A stretch of 13,859 bases of DNA from Rhodanobacteraceae bacterium. GTDB lineage: Bacteria; Pseudomonadota; Gammaproteobacteria; Xanthomonadales; Rhodanobacteraceae. Within the stretch, counting starts at the first letter, position 1. Every line of letters begins with the position of its first letter. Positions 5,661 through 13,859 of this stretch are shown piece by piece. The translations under genes were made by a program, and so were the position numbers. The notes below the pieces were generated by a model that searched no databases, was not told where the DNA came from, and saw nothing but the letters and a program-made list of their open reading frames with translations. Location: positions 1 through 13,859 of the forward strand of contig JAICHS010000038.1 in assembly GCA_025924775.1 (NCBI GenBank), given 5' to 3'.

Positions 5661-6956
5661 ATGTCACGCACCAAATGGATCCTGACGCTGGTCGGCGTCA
5701 TCGTCGTGGCCTTCATCCTGTGGCGCATCGTTTCCGGAACCGGCAAACCCAGCGGCGCCGATGCCGGCATGGATACACCGGTCCCGGTCACGGTAGTGCC
5801 CGCCTCGCCCCAGAACGTGCCGATCTACCTGACCAGCCAGGGCACGGTACAAGCCCTCAACACGGTCAACGTGCAGCCGCAGGTCGGCGGCCAGCTGATG
5901 CAGCTGGACTTCACCGAAGGCGGCCCGGTGAAACAGGGCCAGGTGCTGGCCCAGATCGACCCGCGCACGCTGCAGGCTCAGCTGGACCAGGCCACCAGCA
6001 AGCGCGCGCAGGACGTCGCGCAACTGGAAACCGCCAAGGCCAACCTGGAACGCTCGGAAAACCCCAAGTACGCGCCTTATGTGGCGCAGATCGACCGCAT
6101 CACCCAGAAGAACACGGTTGCGCAGTACCAGGCTGCCGTGGCGGCCGACAACGCCAGCATCCAGGACACCAAGGTGCAGCTGGGCTTCACCAAAATCACC
6201 TCGCCCATTGACGGTCTGGCCGGCATCCGCCAGGTCGACCCCGGCAACGTCATCACCACCTCCACCACCATCGTCACGGTGACCCAGACCCACCCGATCT
6301 ACGTGATCTTCACGCTGGCCGGCAAGTACCTGGACGAAGTGCGCGCGGCGCAGGCCAAGGCGCCATTGACGGTGGCGACGCTGGACGCCAGCAACAACGT
6401 GGTGGAAGGCGACGGCAAGCTGCTGGTGATCGGCAACCAGATCGATCCGAGCACCGGCTCGTTCCAACTGAAAGCCGAGTTCCCGAACGCCAACAACCAG
6501 CTGTTTCCGGGCCAGTACGCCAATACCCGGCTGGAAGTCAGCGTGGCTGCCGACGCGCTGGTGGTGCCGACCGCGGCGGTGCAGCGCGGGCCCAACGGCG
6601 ATTACGTCTGGCTGGTCACCGACAAGCCGCCGCACCCGGCCGACAGCAGCGCCGCGCCCGCGGGCAAGGGCAAAAGCCGCCGCGGCAGCGTGCCCGCCGA
6701 CAAGCACGCCGCCGACAACAAGCCGGCCAAATACGTCACCATGCAGCCGGTCACGACCGGCGGCGAAGCCGGCGACAATGGCCTGATCGTCACCAAGGGC
6801 CTGAAGGCCGGTGACCAGGTGGTCACCGCCGGCCAGTTCCGGCTGAAGGAAGGCAGCAAGGTCAACCCGATGAAACCGGGCGAGGTTCCGGCGCCCCCGA
6901 CCACCGCGCAAATCAAGGCCGCGGCCCAGGACAGCGGGCGCGGGCGGAGGCGTTGA
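5661..6956 (+). CDS. mdtA: RND efflux periplasmic adaptor (membrane fusion protein)
   Basis: This 431-aa HlyD/AcrA-type adaptor links the inner-membrane pumps to an outer-membrane channel. An N-terminal membrane anchor spans residues 5-24. It lacks a lipobox Cys, so the protein is anchored by a helix and is not a lipoprotein. The lipoyl-like half domain is at about 70-110 (VNVQPQVGGQL, GQVLAQIDPRT). An alpha-hairpin with Gln/Ala-rich helices follows, then TSPIDGLAG, where the second lipoyl half begins, and the beta-barrel and membrane-proximal domains. Residues 322-357 are a Lys/Ala/Pro-rich linker that I do not recall in E. coli MdtA (415 aa). ATG 5661 is chosen because the protein then begins MSRTKW just before the anchor. 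Its Shine-Dalgarno is weak (GGA at 5648-5650). The mdtB- and mdtC-like genes follow, as in mdtABC operons. Confidence 0.92.
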   Translation: MSRTKWILTLVGVIVVAFILWRIVSGTGKPSGADAGMDTPVPVTVVPASPQNVPIYLTSQGTVQALNTVNVQPQVGGQLMQLDFTEGGPVKQGQVLAQIDPRTLQAQLDQATSKRAQDVAQLETAKANLERSENPKYAPYVAQIDRITQKNTVAQYQAAVAADNASIQDTKVQLGFTKITSPIDGLAGIRQVDPGNVITTSTTIVTVTQTHPIYVIFTLAGKYLDEVRAAQAKAPLTVATLDASNNVVEGDGKLLVIGNQIDPSTGSFQLKAEFPNANNQLFPGQYANTRLEVSVAADALVVPTAAVQRGPNGDYVWLVTDKPPHPADSSAAPAGKGKSRRGSVPADKHAADNKPAKYVTMQPVTTGGEAGDNGLIVTKGLKAGDQVVTAGQFRLKEGSKVNPMKPGEVPAPPTTAQIKAAAQDSGRGRRR

Positions 6957-6962
6957 TGACAC

Positions 6963-6981
6963 CCCCTTCCAAGGGAAGGGG
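6963..6981 (+). repeat. Hairpin after the adaptor gene
   Basis: CCCCTTCC (6963-6970) pairs with GGAAGGGG (6974-6981) on a 3-nt loop, 7 bp after the adaptor stop codon. There is no T-run. It is probably one of the short repeats or an RNA stabiliser between the adaptor and pump genes. Confidence 0.6.
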
Positions 6982-7092
6982 ACCGATGCGCCCGACGAGG
7001 CCAAGCGCATCAAGGGCTGCAGTGGCCGCGCGCAACGAAAAACCATCCTCCTCACGCCCCTGCGCACACGAAAGCGGAGGCGACAACCACCC

Positions 7093-7143
7093 CCCTTCGG
7101 TACGGAGGGAGGCACGCGCAGCGCGGGGAGACGTACCCCGCGC
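7093..7143 (+). repeat. Two hairpins in the leader of the MdtB-like gene
   Basis: The first stem is CCCTTCG-GTA-CGGAGGG (7093-7109, one G-T pair). The second is GCGCGGGG/CCCCGCGC (7121-7128 and 7136-7143). They end about 32 nt before the pump start. The 219-bp gap 6957-7175 otherwise holds a short Pro/Arg/Ser-rich frame that I regard as non-coding. Confidence 0.6.
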
Positions 7144-7175
7144 GCGACCACCATTGAAACGTGACGCCTGATCCC

Positions 7176-10100
7176 ATGGGTTTCTCCTCGATTTTCATTC
7201 GCCGGCCGATCGCCACCTCGCTGCTGATGGCGGCGGTGCTGCTGCTCGGCATCCTCGGCTACAAGGTGCTGCCGGTTTCGGCCCTGCCCGAGATCGAGGC
7301 ACCCAGCCTGGTCGTCTCGACGCAGTACCCGGGCGCCAGCGCCACCACCATCGCCACCCTGGTGACCACGCCGCTGGAGCAGCAGCTCGGCCAGATTTCC
7401 GGCCTGACGATGATGAGCTCCAATAGCGCCGCGGGGCTTTCGACCATCACGCTGCAATTCGCGATGGACACCAATCTGGACGTCGCCTCGCAGGATGTGC
7501 AGTCGGCGCTGCGCACGGCGCGATTGCCGGGCAGCCTGCCCTACCCGCCGGTGTACAAGCGCGTCAATCCTGCGGACGCGCCGATCCTGACGCTGGCGCT
7601 GACGTCCGACAGCGTGCCGTTGCGCGACGTCAACAACTACGCCGATTCCATCCTGTCGCAACGCCTGGCGCAGGTGCCGGGCGTGGGCCTGGTTTCGATC
7701 GCGGGCAACGTGCGGCCGGCGGTGCGCGTGCAGGTGGACCCAGGCAAGCTGGCCAACCTTGGCCTGACCATGGAAGACGTGCGTTCGGCGCTGACGCAGG
7801 CCAACGTCAACGCCGCCAAGGGTTCGCTGAACGGCGCGGTGCAGACCTACGAGATCGGCACCAATGACCAGCTGCAGAGCGCGCAGGACTACGCCAGCAC
7901 CATCATCGCCTACAAAAATGGCGCGCCGGTGAAGCTGTCCGACGTCGCCGACGTGGTCGAGGGTGTCGAGAACGACCAGCTGGCCGCGTGGGCCAACGGC
8001 AAGCCGGCGGTGCTGCTGGACATCCGTCGCCAGCCGGGCGCCAACATCATCAACACGGTCGACCAGATCGAGCAAACCCTGCCCAGCCTGCGCGCGGTGC
8101 TGCCGGCCGACATCCACCTGTCGGTGTTCTCCGATCGCACGGTGACCATCCGCGCCTCGGTGCACGACGTCGAGATGACGCTGCTGATCTCGGTGGGGCT
8201 GGTGGTGGCGGTGATCTTCGTGTTCCTGCGCCGGCTGTGGGCCACGATCATTCCCGCCGTCGCGGTGCCGCTGTCGCTGATGGGCACCTTCGCGATCATG
8301 GCCTTCGCCGGGTTCTCGCTGGACAACCTGTCGCTGATGGCGCTGACCGTCGCCACCGGTTTCGTGGTCGACGACGCGATCGTGATGATCGAGAACATCG
8401 TGCGCTACCTCGAGGCAGGCGAGAGCGGGCGCGACGCCGCCGAGACGGGGTCGCGCGAAATCGGCTTCACGGTGCTGTCGCTGACCGTGTCCCTGATTGC
8501 CGTGTTCCTGCCGCTGCTGCTGATGCCGGGCGTTACCGGGCGCCTGTTCCACGAGTTCGCGTGGGTACTGACCATCGCGGTCGCGATTTCGATGGTGGTG
8601 TCCCTGACCCTGACACCGATGATGTGCGCCTACCTTTTGAAACCGGGCGAGTTGCCGACCGGCGACGAGGCGGCGCTGGAAAAGCACAAAGGTTTCTACG
8701 CGAAGATGCTGGGTTGGTACGAAACGAGCCTGGACTGGGTGCTCGAGCACCGGCGCACCACGATGGTGGTGGCGACGGCGTCGATCGCGGTGACGGTGCT
8801 GCTGTACGTGGTGATCCCGAAGGATCTGCTGCCCGAGCAGGACACCGGCCTGGTAACCGGCGTGGTGCAGGCCGACAGCGACATCGCGTTTCCGGCGATG
8901 TCCAACAGCATCCAGGCCGTTACCGCCGCCCTGCGGCGCGACCCCGCGGTCGAAGGCGTGGCCTCGTTCATTGGCGCGGGCACCATCAACCCGACCTTGA
9001 ACCAGGGCCAGGTCAGCATCGTGCTGAAACCGCGCGGACAACGCGGCGGCCTGGACCAGGTCGTGGCCAGCCTGCAGCGGGACGTTGCCGACATCCCCGG
9101 CGTGCAGCTGTTCCTGAAGCCCGTGCAGGACATCACGCTGGACACCACGGTGGCGCCGACGCAATACCAGTACGCGCTGTCCGAGGTCAGCTCCAGCGAC
9201 CTTGCGCAATACGCGCAGCGGATGGTGCAGGCGGTCAAGCAATTGCCGGAGCTGGCGGACGTTTCCAGCAACCTCGCCAGCAACGGGCGCGCCCTGCACC
9301 TGGACATCGACCGCACCGCCGCCAGCCGCCTGGGCGTACCGGTGCAAACCATCGACGACACCCTGTACGACGCCTACGGCCAGCGGCAGATCTCCACGAT
9401 CTTCACGCAGCAGAACCAGTACCGCGTGATCCTGGAGGTGCAGCCGCAATTCCGCAATCGCGCCGACCTCATGAACGTGCTGCGGGTGCGCTCCAACGGC
9501 GCCAGCGGCGCGCTGACCGGCAGCAACGCCACCAACCTCGGCCAGCTGACGTCTTCCAATTCGTCCACGGCCACCGGCATCGGGCAATCCAACATCGGCA
9601 TCCAGCTGGGCGGCGGCAATACGGTGCCGTTGTCCACGCTGGCGACCGCGACCGTCACCGAGGCGCCGCTGGTGGTGGCACACCAGAACCAGTTGCCGGC
9701 GGTGATCATCTCGTTCAACGTGGCGCCGGGCTATTCGCTGTCGCAGGCGGTGGACGCGATCAACCGCACCGAGGCCTCGCTGAAGCTGCCGCCGCAGGTA
9801 CGCGCCGGCTTCATCGGCACCGCGGCCGAATTCTCCTCGTCGCTGGGCAACGAAGCGCTGCTGCTGCTGGCCGCGATCATCGTGATCTACATCGTGCTGG
9901 GCGTGCTGTATGAAAGCTACATCCACCCGTTGACGATCCTCTCGACGCTGCCGCCGGCGGGCGTCGGCGCACTGCTGGCGCTGATGCTGTTCGACATGCC
10001 GCTGTCGGTGGATGGCATCGTCGGCATCGTGCTGCTGATCGGCATCGTCAAGAAAAACGCGATCATGATGATCGACTTCGCGATCACCGCGCAGCGGCGC

Positions 10101-10397
10101 GGCATGAGCCCGCACGACGCGATCCGGCGTGCCTGCCTGCTGCGTTTCCGCCCGATCATGATGACCACCTTCGCGGCGCTGTTCGGTGCGCTTCCATTGG
10201 CCCTCGGCAACGGCATTGGCGCGGAGCTGCGGCGTCCGCTGGGCGTGGCCATCGTGGGCGGCCTGCTGTTGTCGCAGCTGGTGACGCTGTACACCACGCC
10301 CGTCATTTACCTGTACATGGAGCGCTTCAGCGACTGGGTACGGGAACGCGTCGGTCGGCGGCATCCGGCTGAACTGGCGGCCGAGGGCGGGAAGTGA
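7176..10397 (+). CDS. mdtB: RND multidrug efflux pump subunit, MdtB-like
   Basis: This 1073-aa inner-membrane HAE-1 family RND pump is driven by proton influx. The N-terminus FSSIFIRRPIATSLL is the first helix. Proton-relay residues are present: D399-D400 in VVDDAIVMIEN (helix 4) and K960 in VKKNAIMMIDF (helix 10). RFRPIMMTT lies in helix 11. The segments PVSALPEIE and QPGANIINTVDQI match E. coli MdtB better than MdtC. Two large periplasmic loops follow helices 1 and 7. A Gly/Ser/Thr/Asn-rich stretch of about 41 residues (775-815) replaces a short turn in the second porter loop, an unusual insertion. The start may instead be GTG 7161; neither has a clear Shine-Dalgarno. It probably forms a mixed trimer with the next gene's product, as MdtB and MdtC do in E. 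coli. Confidence 0.94.
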   Translation: MGFSSIFIRRPIATSLLMAAVLLLGILGYKVLPVSALPEIEAPSLVVSTQYPGASATTIATLVTTPLEQQLGQISGLTMMSSNSAAGLSTITLQFAMDTNLDVASQDVQSALRTARLPGSLPYPPVYKRVNPADAPILTLALTSDSVPLRDVNNYADSILSQRLAQVPGVGLVSIAGNVRPAVRVQVDPGKLANLGLTMEDVRSALTQANVNAAKGSLNGAVQTYEIGTNDQLQSAQDYASTIIAYKNGAPVKLSDVADVVEGVENDQLAAWANGKPAVLLDIRRQPGANIINTVDQIEQTLPSLRAVLPADIHLSVFSDRTVTIRASVHDVEMTLLISVGLVVAVIFVFLRRLWATIIPAVAVPLSLMGTFAIMAFAGFSLDNLSLMALTVATGFVVDDAIVMIENIVRYLEAGESGRDAAETGSREIGFTVLSLTVSLIAVFLPLLLMPGVTGRLFHEFAWVLTIAVAISMVVSLTLTPMMCAYLLKPGELPTGDEAALEKHKGFYAKMLGWYETSLDWVLEHRRTTMVVATASIAVTVLLYVVIPKDLLPEQDTGLVTGVVQADSDIAFPAMSNSIQAVTAALRRDPAVEGVASFIGAGTINPTLNQGQVSIVLKPRGQRGGLDQVVASLQRDVADIPGVQLFLKPVQDITLDTTVAPTQYQYALSEVSSSDLAQYAQRMVQAVKQLPELADVSSNLASNGRALHLDIDRTAASRLGVPVQTIDDTLYDAYGQRQISTIFTQQNQYRVILEVQPQFRNRADLMNVLRVRSNGASGALTGSNATNLGQLTSSNSSTATGIGQSNIGIQLGGGNTVPLSTLATATVTEAPLVVAHQNQLPAVIISFNVAPGYSLSQAVDAINRTEASLKLPPQVRAGFIGTAAEFSSSLGNEALLLLAAIIVIYIVLGVLYESYIHPLTILSTLPPAGVGALLALMLFDMPLSVDGIVGIVLLIGIVKKNAIMMIDFAITAQRRGMSPHDAIRRACLLRFRPIMMTTFAALFGALPLALGNGIGAELRRPLGVAIVGGLLLSQLVTLYTTPVIYLYMERFSDWVRERVGRRHPAELAAEGGK

Positions 10398-10431
10398 AAC
10401 CCATGAACGTGGGCGCACCACATGTGCAAGT

Positions 10432-10466
10432 CCTCTCCCCCAGCGATGCAGCTGTTGGCGGAGAGG
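10432..10466 (+). repeat. Palindromic repeat overlapping the mdtC ribosome-binding site
   Basis: CCTCTCCCCCA (10432-10442) pairs with TGGCGGAGAGG (10456-10466) at 10 of 11 positions. The loop, GCGATGCAGCTGT, is nearly the same as that of the repeat at 3726-3767. The right arm includes the first part of the purine-rich Shine-Dalgarno of the next gene, so folding would hide it. Confidence 0.75.
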
Positions 10467-10469
10467 GGG
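10460..10469 (+). promoter_or_regulatory. Ribosome-binding site of the MdtC-like gene
   Basis: GGAGAGGGGG ends 7 nt before the GTG start at 10477. It supports GTG as the true start and overlaps the right arm of the hairpin at 10432-10466. Confidence 0.75.
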
Positions 10470-10476
10470 CAAGCAC

Positions 10477-13400
10477 GTGAACATCTCCGCGCCCTTCGTC
10501 AAGCGCCCCATCGGCACTTCGCTGCTGGCGGCGGGCGTGCTCGCGGTCGGCATCCTGTGTTACACGCTGCTGGGCATCAGTGCGCTGCCGCAGTTAAGCT
10601 TCCCGGCGATCTGGGTATCCGCCAGCCAGTCCGGCGCCAGCGCGACCACGATGGCGGCCACGGTGGCCGCGCCGCTGGAGCGGCACCTCGGCCAGATCCC
10701 CGGCATCGACATGATGAATTCGCGCAGCTCGGACGGCAACGCGGTGGTGATCATGTTTTTCGATTCCAGCGTGGACATCAACGATGCGGCGCAACGGGTC
10801 GATGCCGCCATCAACGCCGCGGTACCCGACCTGCCGAGCGGCTTGCAGATGCCGCAGTGGCACAAGGCCAACCCGAACGATGACCCGGTCATCAACCTCG
10901 CGCTCACCTCCGACACCCAGCCGATGTCGGATCTGTACGACGCGGCCAACACCCTGCTGAGCCCGCGGCTGTCGCAGCTGCCGGGTGTTGCCTCGGTGGA
11001 CGTGTCGGGCAGCGCGCAACCCGGCGTCCGGGTGGACGTGAACCTGCATGCGCTGGACGCGCTCGGTCTTTCCACCAACGACATCCGCAATACGATCACG
11101 GCGGCCAACGTCACCTCGCCGCAGGGCTTCCTGACCGATGGCAAGATCGCCACCGCGATCACCGCCGACGACCAGTTGCATTCCGCCGCGCAGTTTGCCG
11201 ACCTGGTGATCGCCACCCACGATGGCCGGCCGGTGTTCCTGCGCGACGTGGCCAACGTCTACCAGGGCGCGCAGGACCAGTTCCAGGCGGCCTATTTCAA
11301 CGGCAAGCGGTCGATCCAGCTGCAGATATTCAAGCGGCCCGACGCCAACGTGATCGCGACCGTGGACAGCATCAAGCAGGAGCTGGCCGGGCTGCGCAAT
11401 CTGCTGCCCCCGGGCACCCAGTTGACGCCCTACTTCGACGGCACGCCCACGATCCGCGACTCGGTCAACGACGTGCAGATCACGCTGCTGATCAGCCTGG
11501 CGATGGTGATCCTGACCATGGCGGTGTTCCTGCGCCGGCTGGCGCCCACGCTGATCGCCACCGCGGCGGTGCCGTTGTCGCTGTGCGGCGCGTTCATCGT
11601 GATGTACGTGATGGGTTACACGCTGGACAACTTGTCGCTGCTGGCGCTGGTGATCGCGCTGACGTTCGTGGTGGACGACGCGATCGTGGTGATCGAAAAC
11701 ATCATCCGGCACATCGACGAGGGCAAGTCCCGGCTGCAGGCGGCGCTGGACGGCGCGAAGGAAATCGGTTTCACGATCGTCGCGATCACGGCCTCGCTGA
11801 TCGCCGTGTTCAGTCCGATCCTGTTCGCACCCGGCATGCTGGGCGTGTTCTTCCGCGAATTCACGGTCACCGTGGTCGCGGCCATCTTCGTGTCGATGCT
11901 GGTCTCGTTGACGCTGACGCCGTCGCTGTGTGGCCTGTTCCTGAGCCATCGAACCGGGGATGCCCACGGGTCTTCCAGGCTGTCGCGCGCGCTGGACGCC
12001 TTCCACGCCGGGCTGCTGGCGGTGTACACGCGCACCCTCGACTGGACGCTGCACCGGCACCCCAAGCTGATGGCGTGGTCGCCGTTGCTGCTGCTGGCCG
12101 TGACGATCTTCATGTTCACCAAGGTGCAGGCCACCAACTTTCCGCCCCAGGATTCCGGCCTGATCTGGGGCCGCGCCAACGGCAGCAGCACGATGTCGTT
12201 CGCCGACCTGGAAGCGCGCACCAAGACCATCATGCAGATGATCCGCGCGGACCCGGCGGTGCAGTACGTCGGCGCCTCCATCGGCACCGGCCGACGCGGC
12301 GCCAGCGGCTGGTTCAGCATCCAGCTGAAACCACGCGACGAGGGCCGGCGCGACTCGACCCAGAACGTGGTCGCCAGGCTGTCGGCCAAGGCCGCACAGT
12401 ACCCCGACCTCCAGGTCCGCTTCCGCCCGCACGAGGATCTTCCCAGCGGCAACGGCGGCACCAGCCAGGGCGCCCAGTACAGCGTGAACCTGCAATCCAA
12501 CAGCGCCAGCGAACTTGAGGAATGGCTGCCGAAACTGCAGGCGCAACTGCAGAAGAATCCGCTGTTCCGCGACGTCGGCACCGACCTCGACGAGGGCTCG
12601 CTGCTGCAGAACATGGTGGTGGATCGCAGCAAGGCCGCCAGTCTTGGCGTTTCGATGGCGTCGGTGGACGACGCGCTGTACAACGCCTTCGGCCAGCGCC
12701 AGATCTCGACCATCTATTCCGACACCAACAACTATCAGGTGGTACTGAGCGCACTGCCCACGCAAACCGCGTCGCCGGCCGCGCTGGACACGCTGCGTGT
12801 GCGCTCGACCAGCGGGAAAATGATTCCCATCTCCGCCATCGCGCACCAGGAAGCCGGTGTCGCGCCGGCCCAGATCGAACACATCAACCAGATGACCAGC
12901 ATGTCGCTGTCCTTCAACCTGGTGCCGGGCGCCAGCATGAGCGATGCGATGCAACAGATCCGCCAGACCATTTCCGGCATGCGCATGCCGGGCGACATCA
13001 CGCTGGGGCTTGGCGACTTCTTCCGCCGCTTCGAGCAGCAACAACAGATGATGCCGTTGCTGCTGCTGGGCGCCATCGTCGCGGTGTACCTGGTGCTGGG
13101 CATGCTGTACGAAAACCTGGTGCACCCGGTGACGATCCTGTCCACCCTGCCGGCGGCCGGCGTGGGCGCGCTGCTGGCGCTCGAGGTGACCAACACGCCG
13201 CTGTCGATCGTCGCGATGATGGCGCTGATCCTTTTGATCGGCCTGGTCAAGAAGAACGCGATCATGATGATCGATTTCGCGCTGGTGGCCGAACGCGCTG
13301 GGCGCACGCCGCTGGACGCGGTGCGCGAGGCCTGCCTGGTGCGTTTCCGTCCGATCATGATGACCACGATGGTCGCGATCCTGGCGTCGGTGCCGCTGGT

Positions 13401-13596
13401 GGTGGGCATCGGCACCGGCGCGGCACTGCGGCGCCCGCTTGGCATCGCGATGCTGGGCGGCCTGATCTTTTCGCAAAGCCTCACGCTGCTTTCGACCCCC
13501 GCGATCTACCTGGTGTTCGCCTCGTGGGCGCGCCGCCGGCGTGAACGCAAGGCGCAGCGCGCGCTGAAACGCAAGGCAGCCCTGGGCCAGGCCTGA
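10477..13596 (+). CDS. mdtC: RND multidrug efflux pump subunit, MdtC-like
   Basis: This 1039-aa RND pump subunit is a paralogue of the preceding one. It starts at GTG with a good Shine-Dalgarno and the typical N-terminus NISAPFVKRPIGTSLL. Proton-relay residues are D400-D401 (FVVDDAIVVIEN) and K926 (VKKNAIMMIDF); RFRPIMMTT is also present. RKANPSD-like HKANPNDDP, SDLYDAANTLLSP and the short IPISAIA loop match MdtC more than MdtB. The low-complexity insertion of the first pump is absent. Around helix 4 it reads IALTFVVDD where MdtB/MdtC have IATGFVVDD. The tail is strongly basic (about 20 residues rich in Arg and Lys), probably cytoplasmic. It is the last gene of the operon, with a terminator-like hairpin just after the stop. 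No mdtD, baeSR or outer-membrane channel gene follows. Confidence 0.94.
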   Translation: MNISAPFVKRPIGTSLLAAGVLAVGILCYTLLGISALPQLSFPAIWVSASQSGASATTMAATVAAPLERHLGQIPGIDMMNSRSSDGNAVVIMFFDSSVDINDAAQRVDAAINAAVPDLPSGLQMPQWHKANPNDDPVINLALTSDTQPMSDLYDAANTLLSPRLSQLPGVASVDVSGSAQPGVRVDVNLHALDALGLSTNDIRNTITAANVTSPQGFLTDGKIATAITADDQLHSAAQFADLVIATHDGRPVFLRDVANVYQGAQDQFQAAYFNGKRSIQLQIFKRPDANVIATVDSIKQELAGLRNLLPPGTQLTPYFDGTPTIRDSVNDVQITLLISLAMVILTMAVFLRRLAPTLIATAAVPLSLCGAFIVMYVMGYTLDNLSLLALVIALTFVVDDAIVVIENIIRHIDEGKSRLQAALDGAKEIGFTIVAITASLIAVFSPILFAPGMLGVFFREFTVTVVAAIFVSMLVSLTLTPSLCGLFLSHRTGDAHGSSRLSRALDAFHAGLLAVYTRTLDWTLHRHPKLMAWSPLLLLAVTIFMFTKVQATNFPPQDSGLIWGRANGSSTMSFADLEARTKTIMQMIRADPAVQYVGASIGTGRRGASGWFSIQLKPRDEGRRDSTQNVVARLSAKAAQYPDLQVRFRPHEDLPSGNGGTSQGAQYSVNLQSNSASELEEWLPKLQAQLQKNPLFRDVGTDLDEGSLLQNMVVDRSKAASLGVSMASVDDALYNAFGQRQISTIYSDTNNYQVVLSALPTQTASPAALDTLRVRSTSGKMIPISAIAHQEAGVAPAQIEHINQMTSMSLSFNLVPGASMSDAMQQIRQTISGMRMPGDITLGLGDFFRRFEQQQQMMPLLLLGAIVAVYLVLGMLYENLVHPVTILSTLPAAGVGALLALEVTNTPLSIVAMMALILLIGLVKKNAIMMIDFALVAERAGRTPLDAVREACLVRFRPIMMTTMVAILASVPLVVGIGTGAALRRPLGIAMLGGLIFSQSLTLLSTPAIYLVFASWARRRRERKAQRALKRKAALGQA

Positions 13597-13600
13597 CCCC

Positions 13601-13625
13601 GCCGCGTCAACGGCGCGGCTTGTTA
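13601..13625 (+). terminator. Terminator-like hairpin after the RND operon
   Basis: GCCGCG (13601-13606) pairs with CGCGGC (13614-13619) on a 7-nt loop, followed by TTGTTA. The T-tract is short. It lies 4 bp past the mdtC-like stop codon and just before a possible proC promoter. Confidence 0.5.
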
Positions 13626-13629
13626 TGCT
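13621..13629 (+). promoter_or_regulatory. Possible extended -10 promoter for proC
   Basis: TGTTATGCT is an extended -10 type element 28 nt before the proC start. It overlaps the end of the terminator-like hairpin, so no clear -35 is seen. It has the same pattern as the thyA candidate. Confidence 0.35.
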
Positions 13630-13657
13630 TGGTGCTTTGATCGCCAAGCGCACCCGC

Positions 13658-13859
13658 ATGTCCACGAATTCCGAGCCGGCCGTGCCGGCACCCGCCCGCA
13701 TCGCCTTCATCGGTGGCGGCAACATGGCGCGCAGCCTGATCGGCGCGCAATTGGCGCGGGGCGTTGCCGCCGCCGCGCTCACGGTGGCCGAACCACGGGC
13801 GGAGGCGCGCGCGGAACTCGCGCGCACGTTCGGCATCACCACCCATGCCGACAATGCCG
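13658..13859 (+). CDS. proC: Pyrroline-5-carboxylate reductase (5' part)
   Basis: ProC reduces 1-pyrroline-5-carboxylate to L-proline with NAD(P)H, the last step of proline synthesis. Only the first 67 codons are present; the frame runs off the right edge. After a short Pro/Ala-rich lead (residues 1-13) comes the Rossmann strand and glycine-rich loop RIAFIGGGNMARSLIGA, which is highly characteristic of ProC. The acidic end of the second strand (VAEPRAEAR), which would contact the cofactor ribose, follows. ATG 13658 is the first in-frame ATG before this domain. The gene is probably transcribed separately from the RND operon, since a hairpin and promoter-like element lie between. Confidence 0.88.
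   Translation, partial: MSTNSEPAVPAPARIAFIGGGNMARSLIGAQLARGVAAAALTVAEPRAEARAELARTFGITTHADNA

Noticed and set aside
6956..7171. Possible 71-aa gene between adaptor and pump, with its ATG overlapping the adaptor stop
   Set aside because: The product is Pro/Arg/Ser low-complexity encoded largely by hairpin repeats, with no ribosome-binding site of its own or recognisable motif.
5664..10553. Very long open frame on the minus strand (about 1,600 codons) opposite the RND genes
   Set aside because: Its product is His/Arg/Gln-rich without domains, and it lies opposite well-supported pump genes. It is a side effect of high GC and codon bias.
10594..13854. Second long minus-strand open frame opposite the MdtC-like gene and proC
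   Set aside because: It has the same composition and lack of motifs, and the plus strand carries clear RND and ProC motifs.

Overview
The window is chromosomal DNA from a GC-rich gammaproteobacterium. The gene content (a MutT protein fused to a ThiE-like domain, an MdtABC-type RND operon followed by proC) and the dense short palindromic repeats suggest the Xanthomonadales/Lysobacterales, perhaps Rhodanobacteraceae. That placement is inferred from protein and repeat style, not from a marker gene.

Layout: positions 3-251 hold the 3' end of an unrecognised plus-strand gene. Then comes coaE (dephospho-CoA kinase, +). Positions 880-1133 hold two palindromic repeat elements and no gene. A minus-strand cluster follows, transcribed thyA -> folA -> mutT/thiE-like, between about 3655 and 1134. 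It makes dTMP, regenerates tetrahydrofolate from the dihydrofolate left by ThyA, and probably cleans oxidised nucleotides from the pool. The divergent gap 3621-3902 holds a candidate thyA promoter and a C/T-rich repeat. On the plus strand follow a POT-family peptide:proton symporter (3903-5504), a hairpin, and a three-gene RND efflux operon: membrane-fusion adaptor (5661-6956), MdtB-like pump (7176-10397) and MdtC-like pump (10477-13596). No outer-membrane channel gene is present, so a TolC-type protein must be encoded elsewhere. A terminator-like hairpin and a possible promoter precede the start of proC, which runs off the right edge.

The gene set itself is ordinary. The striking feature is that many gene borders carry small inverted repeats, and these repeats supply real coding signals. 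One family, with arms beginning GGGGTCAG, occurs three times in 2.7 kb. One copy lies at the coaE start and carries the stop of the upstream frame. One is inserted in frame inside the mutT/thiE-like gene. One fills the thyA-folA gap, ending 5 nt from the folA start. Two other repeat types supply the stop codons of coaE and mutT. A fourth, C/T-rich type occurs upstream of the peptide symporter and again just before the mdtC-like gene, where one arm contains the Shine-Dalgarno sequence. I see no tRNA, rRNA, CRISPR array or complete insertion sequence.
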